Assembly: GCA_011052055.1 (NCBI GenBank)
Contig: DRJW01000371.1
Coordinates: 1-8,177 of the forward strand
Source: Nitrospirota bacterium
GTDB taxonomy: Bacteria; Nitrospinota_A; UBA7883
Direction: 5' to 3'
DNA length: 8,177 bases
Positions 5,876 through 8,177 of this stretch are shown here, in pieces; positions within the stretch are counted from its first letter, which is position 1, and the number at the start of each line of letters is the position of its first letter. Both the position numbers and the translations under genes were made by a program. The notes beneath the pieces were generated by a model. The model saw only the letters and a list, made by a program, of their open reading frames with translations. It had not been told where the DNA came from and did not search any database.

Positions 5876-7783
5876 AGTGTCCTTGAAAGGATCGCCCACG
5901 GTGTCGCCGATCACAGCCGCCTTATGCGCTTCAGAGCCTTTGCCGCCGTGATGTCCAGACTCGATATATTTTTTGGCGTTGTCCCACGCTCCGCCGCCGT
6001 TGGCCATTAAAAGAGCCAGCATCACACCTGTCACCGTGGCCCCGGCCAGCATGCCGCCCAGCCCTTCCGGCCCCAGCACAAAGCCCACGACAACCGGCGC
6101 CAGAACGGCGGTTACTCCGGGCAGGATCATCTCTCGTAACGAAGCTTTTGTCGCGATATCTACGCAGGTGGCCGAGTCCGGCTTGACCTTCCCCTCCATC
6201 AGTCCCGGAATCTCGCGGAACTGCCGCCTTATCTCATCGACCATCAGCATGGCCGCTTTGCCGACGCTTTTCATGGTCATTGAGGCTATTAGAAAAGTAA
6301 TGGCGCCGCCGATGAACAGGCCGATGACGACTTTTGCGCTGACCAGGTTTATGCTGGAAAGACCGACCGCTTGGGTGTACGCCGAAAAGAGGGCAAGCGC
6401 GGTCATCGCCGCCGAACCGATCGCAAACCCTTTGCCGACGGCGGCAGTCGTGTTTCCTATGGCGTCGAGCCCGTCGGTGATCTTCCTTGTCTCAGGGCCT
6501 AATTCGGCCATCTCCGAGATGCCTCCGGCGTTGTCTGCTATGGGGCCGTATGCGTCCACCGACATCGTGATACCAACTGTCGCCAGCATCCCGACGGCGG
6601 CGAGGCCGATACCGTAAAGACCGGCGTAGTAGTTGGAGAAGTATGTGGCTACGGCTATAACCAGCACCGCCGGAGCGACCGACTCCAGCGCCAGCGCGAA
6701 CCCGGTGATAATAAGTGTCGCGGCGCCGGTCGATGTAGAGGCCGCGAGGTTTTTTACCGGGCCGTACATGCCGGTGTAATATTCTGTTATAAGCCCGATC
6801 GCGATTCCGGCGAGGCTTCCGATAGCGAGAGCCGCCCAAACCTTCCAGCTCATCCCGATCATCAGCACATATCCGAGCGAGACAGCAAGCATGATAAAAG
6901 CCGCCACAAAAGAGGTGTACCTGAGTATCGAGGCGGGGTCCACTCCTTTCATCAGTTTCATAGAGGCGATACCCAGAATGGAGGCGAGAAGACCGATCAT
7001 TATCACGATGATGGGGAGTGTCATGTAACTCATCGACATAGAGCCCATGGCGGCTCCTATTGTGATGGTGGCGATGACGGAGCCTACGTACGACTCGTAT
7101 ATGTCCGCGCCCAGTCCGGCGGTGTCGCCCACGCAGTCACCCACATTGTCGGCGATGACGCCCGGATTTCTCGGATCATCCTCTGGTATGCCCGCTTCGA
7201 GTTTTCCGACAAGATCTGAGCCGACATCGGCTGATTTCGTGTATATCCCTCCGCCGACACGGGCGAAAAGGGCGATCGAAGAGGCGCCCATGGCGAATCC
7301 GGCGAGGTAGGTGACATTGGGATCACCGGCCATCATTACGAACGCGAGAAAGAAAACACTGATGCCCAGAAGGCCGAGGCTGGCCACGGTAAGACCCATA
7401 ATCGAGCCGCCGGAAAAGGCCACCTGAAGGGCGGCGTCCTGCCCTTTCTGGTTCGCGGCGGCCGAAGTACGCACATTCGCCTTCGTGGCGCCCTGCATTC
7501 CGATAAATCCCGCCAGCATCGAGCATAAGGCCCCGACGATAAAGGCGATAGCTGTTTTAACCGCTATAAAAACAAACAGCAAGATGAAGACAATAGCTAT
7601 GAAAACTCCAAGAATCAAGTATTCCCTTTTTAGAAACGTCATCGCCCCTTCATGGATCATTTCGGCGATTTCTTTCATCTTGTCGTTACCGGCGTCCTGT
7701 TTTAGAATCCCCGCGTACAAGGCAAAAGCCACTCCCAGCCCGAGAACACTCACAACCGGAGCGATTGAAACCAGTATTTGCAT
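5798..7783 (-). CDS. hppA: Membrane-bound K+-dependent pyrophosphatase, probably Na+-translocating
   Basis: This enzyme hydrolyses pyrophosphate and pumps H+ or Na+ out across the inner membrane. The 661 residues and about 16 hydrophobic segments fit the family. Substrate-site motifs are present: DVGSDLVGKLEAG (186-198, with D186, D190 and K194), DDPRNPGVIADNVGD (202-216), DAYGPIADNAGG (410-421), GGGAWDNAKKYIE (596-608), and GDTVGDPFKDTSGPAMN (626-642). K+ dependence is read from GNTTAAVGKG (443-452): A447 and G450 stand where K+-independent enzymes have Lys and Thr. GLGADIYESYVGS (223-235) resembles the gate region of Na+-type pumps such as those of Thermotoga and Methanosarcina, so Na+ is the likelier ion. 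One acidic motif reads DNVGDCVGD, with C217 where Asn is usual. The start is clear: GGGGG at 7788-7792, 4 nt before the ATG. It follows pth by 48 nt and may share its transcript. Confidence 0.96.
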   Translation of the reverse strand: MQILVSIAPVVSVLGLGVAFALYAGILKQDAGNDKMKEIAEMIHEGAMTFLKREYLILGVFIAIVFILLFVFIAVKTAIAFIVGALCSMLAGFIGMQGATKANVRTSAAANQKGQDAALQVAFSGGSIMGLTVASLGLLGISVFFLAFVMMAGDPNVTYLAGFAMGASSIALFARVGGGIYTKSADVGSDLVGKLEAGIPEDDPRNPGVIADNVGDCVGDTAGLGADIYESYVGSVIATITIGAAMGSMSMSYMTLPIIVIMIGLLASILGIASMKLMKGVDPASILRYTSFVAAFIMLAVSLGYVLMIGMSWKVWAALAIGSLAGIAIGLITEYYTGMYGPVKNLAASTSTGAATLIITGFALALESVAPAVLVIAVATYFSNYYAGLYGIGLAAVGMLATVGITMSVDAYGPIADNAGGISEMAELGPETRKITDGLDAIGNTTAAVGKGFAIGSAAMTALALFSAYTQAVGLSSINLVSAKVVIGLFIGGAITFLIASMTMKSVGKAAMLMVDEIRRQFREIPGLMEGKVKPDSATCVDIATKASLREMILPGVTAVLAPVVVGFVLGPEGLGGMLAGATVTGVMLALLMANGGGAWDNAKKYIESGHHGGKGSEAHKAAVIGDTVGDPFKDTSGPAMNILIKLMSIIALVIAPLLVI

Positions 7784-7831
7784 CGTACCCCCTTTAATTT
7801 AAATCTTTAGCAATAGGTAAAAAGCCGATCC

Positions 7832-8177
7832 CTATATTGATGCGGCGCGTCCCACGTTCGGTTCAGCGAGGAAGCGTTTTTCCAGAAATTCGAAAGCTTT
7901 CTCAAAAGCGCCCGCCAGGGCGTCCGTTTCATCGCGGCCTACCTCATCGAGCACGTAATCAGACACCTGGGCGCCTTCCGGCGGCCTTGAGACTCCTATT
8001 CTTATTCTGCTAAAACCTGCGTCTCCTAATTCGGCGATGATCGATTTTAGCCCGTTGTGGCCCCCGTGGCCACCTCCTGTCTTGTATCTGGCCTCTCCTA
8101 AAGGAATGTCTATGTCGTCATGCATCACAAGCAGGTCTTCTATTCCGATACTCATGCTGTTAACCGCTTCTTTTACG
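7832..8177 (-). CDS. pth: Peptidyl-tRNA hydrolase, C-terminal part
   Basis: The last 114 residues are visible; the start lies beyond the right edge, with roughly 75-80 residues missing from a usual length of about 190. Pth cleaves the ester bond of peptidyl-tRNAs that fall off ribosomes, recycling tRNA in the cytosol. Diagnostic segments are IEDLLVMHDDIDIPLGEARY, which holds the conserved Asp that orients the catalytic His, and GGGHGGHNGLKSII, with the His-Asn pair that contacts substrate. FSRIRIGVSRPP and VSDYVLDE complete the C-terminal half. An internal ATG at 8155 (SMSIGIEDLL) is not the start, because the frame continues upstream with VKEAVNS, as expected for the family. hppA follows 48 nt downstream on the same strand, with no terminator between. 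Confidence 0.96.
   Translation of the reverse strand, partial: VKEAVNSMSIGIEDLLVMHDDIDIPLGEARYKTGGGHGGHNGLKSIIAELGDAGFSRIRIGVSRPPEGAQVSDYVLDEVGRDETDALAGAFEKAFEFLEKRFLAEPNVGRAASI

Noticed and set aside
5973..6617. Plus-strand open frame of 214 residues opposite hppA
   Set aside because: It is fully antisense to the conserved pyrophosphatase. Its Ala/Pro/Ser/Thr-rich sequence is a mirror of the membrane-protein codons.

Overview
The window reads as chromosome from a motile, Gram-negative bacterium of moderate GC. A c-di-GMP-sensor-like PilZ protein sits with a MotA/MotB stator, a secreted protein carries a Sec signal peptide, and there is a membrane pyrophosphatase of the K+-dependent, probably Na+-type class. 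This mix would suit a deltaproteobacterial, Nitrospinota-like or related lineage, but no marker here fixes the phylum. I saw no CRISPR array, IS element, tRNA or rRNA.

Almost everything is on the minus strand, so genes are read from right to left. From the right edge: the C-terminal part of peptidyl-tRNA hydrolase (pth, 7832-8177); a 661-residue membrane-bound pyrophosphatase (hppA, 5798-7783); and the only plus-strand gene (5507-5875), a membrane/coiled-coil protein that looks cut off just before the hppA 3' end. A 480-base stretch (5027-5506) follows with no convincing gene. It holds an intrinsic terminator, two further perfect hairpins and a promoter-like pair on the minus strand, which together suggest a structured RNA of about 175 nt or a leader. 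Next is a cytosolic family-2 glycosyltransferase of the dolichyl/polyprenyl-phosphate glucosyltransferase type (4262-5026).

The best-defined unit is a three-gene motility operon (4135 to 1968): a PilZ protein with an unusually long insert, then motA, then motB, with a 4-nt gap and a 17-nt overlap. The catalytic and proton-path residues of both stator proteins are intact. A c-di-GMP sensor co-expressed with the stator suggests local control of motor torque.

The left part (1-1793) is more accessory in character. It holds a small exported DUF4431 protein, an AT-rich gene with the RNNNPGNI domain known from phage-structural or cell-wall-associated proteins plus a basic low-complexity tail, and the first 147 residues of an amidohydrolase of the TrzA/MqnX/SAH-deaminase group. 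The exported DUF4431 protein next to the NNNPGN protein could be an effector-immunity-like pair, but that is inference.

Intergenic stretches 1194-1297, 1793-1967 and 4136-4261 hold ribosome binding sites, one short palindrome and one weak promoter candidate. I see nothing else in them.
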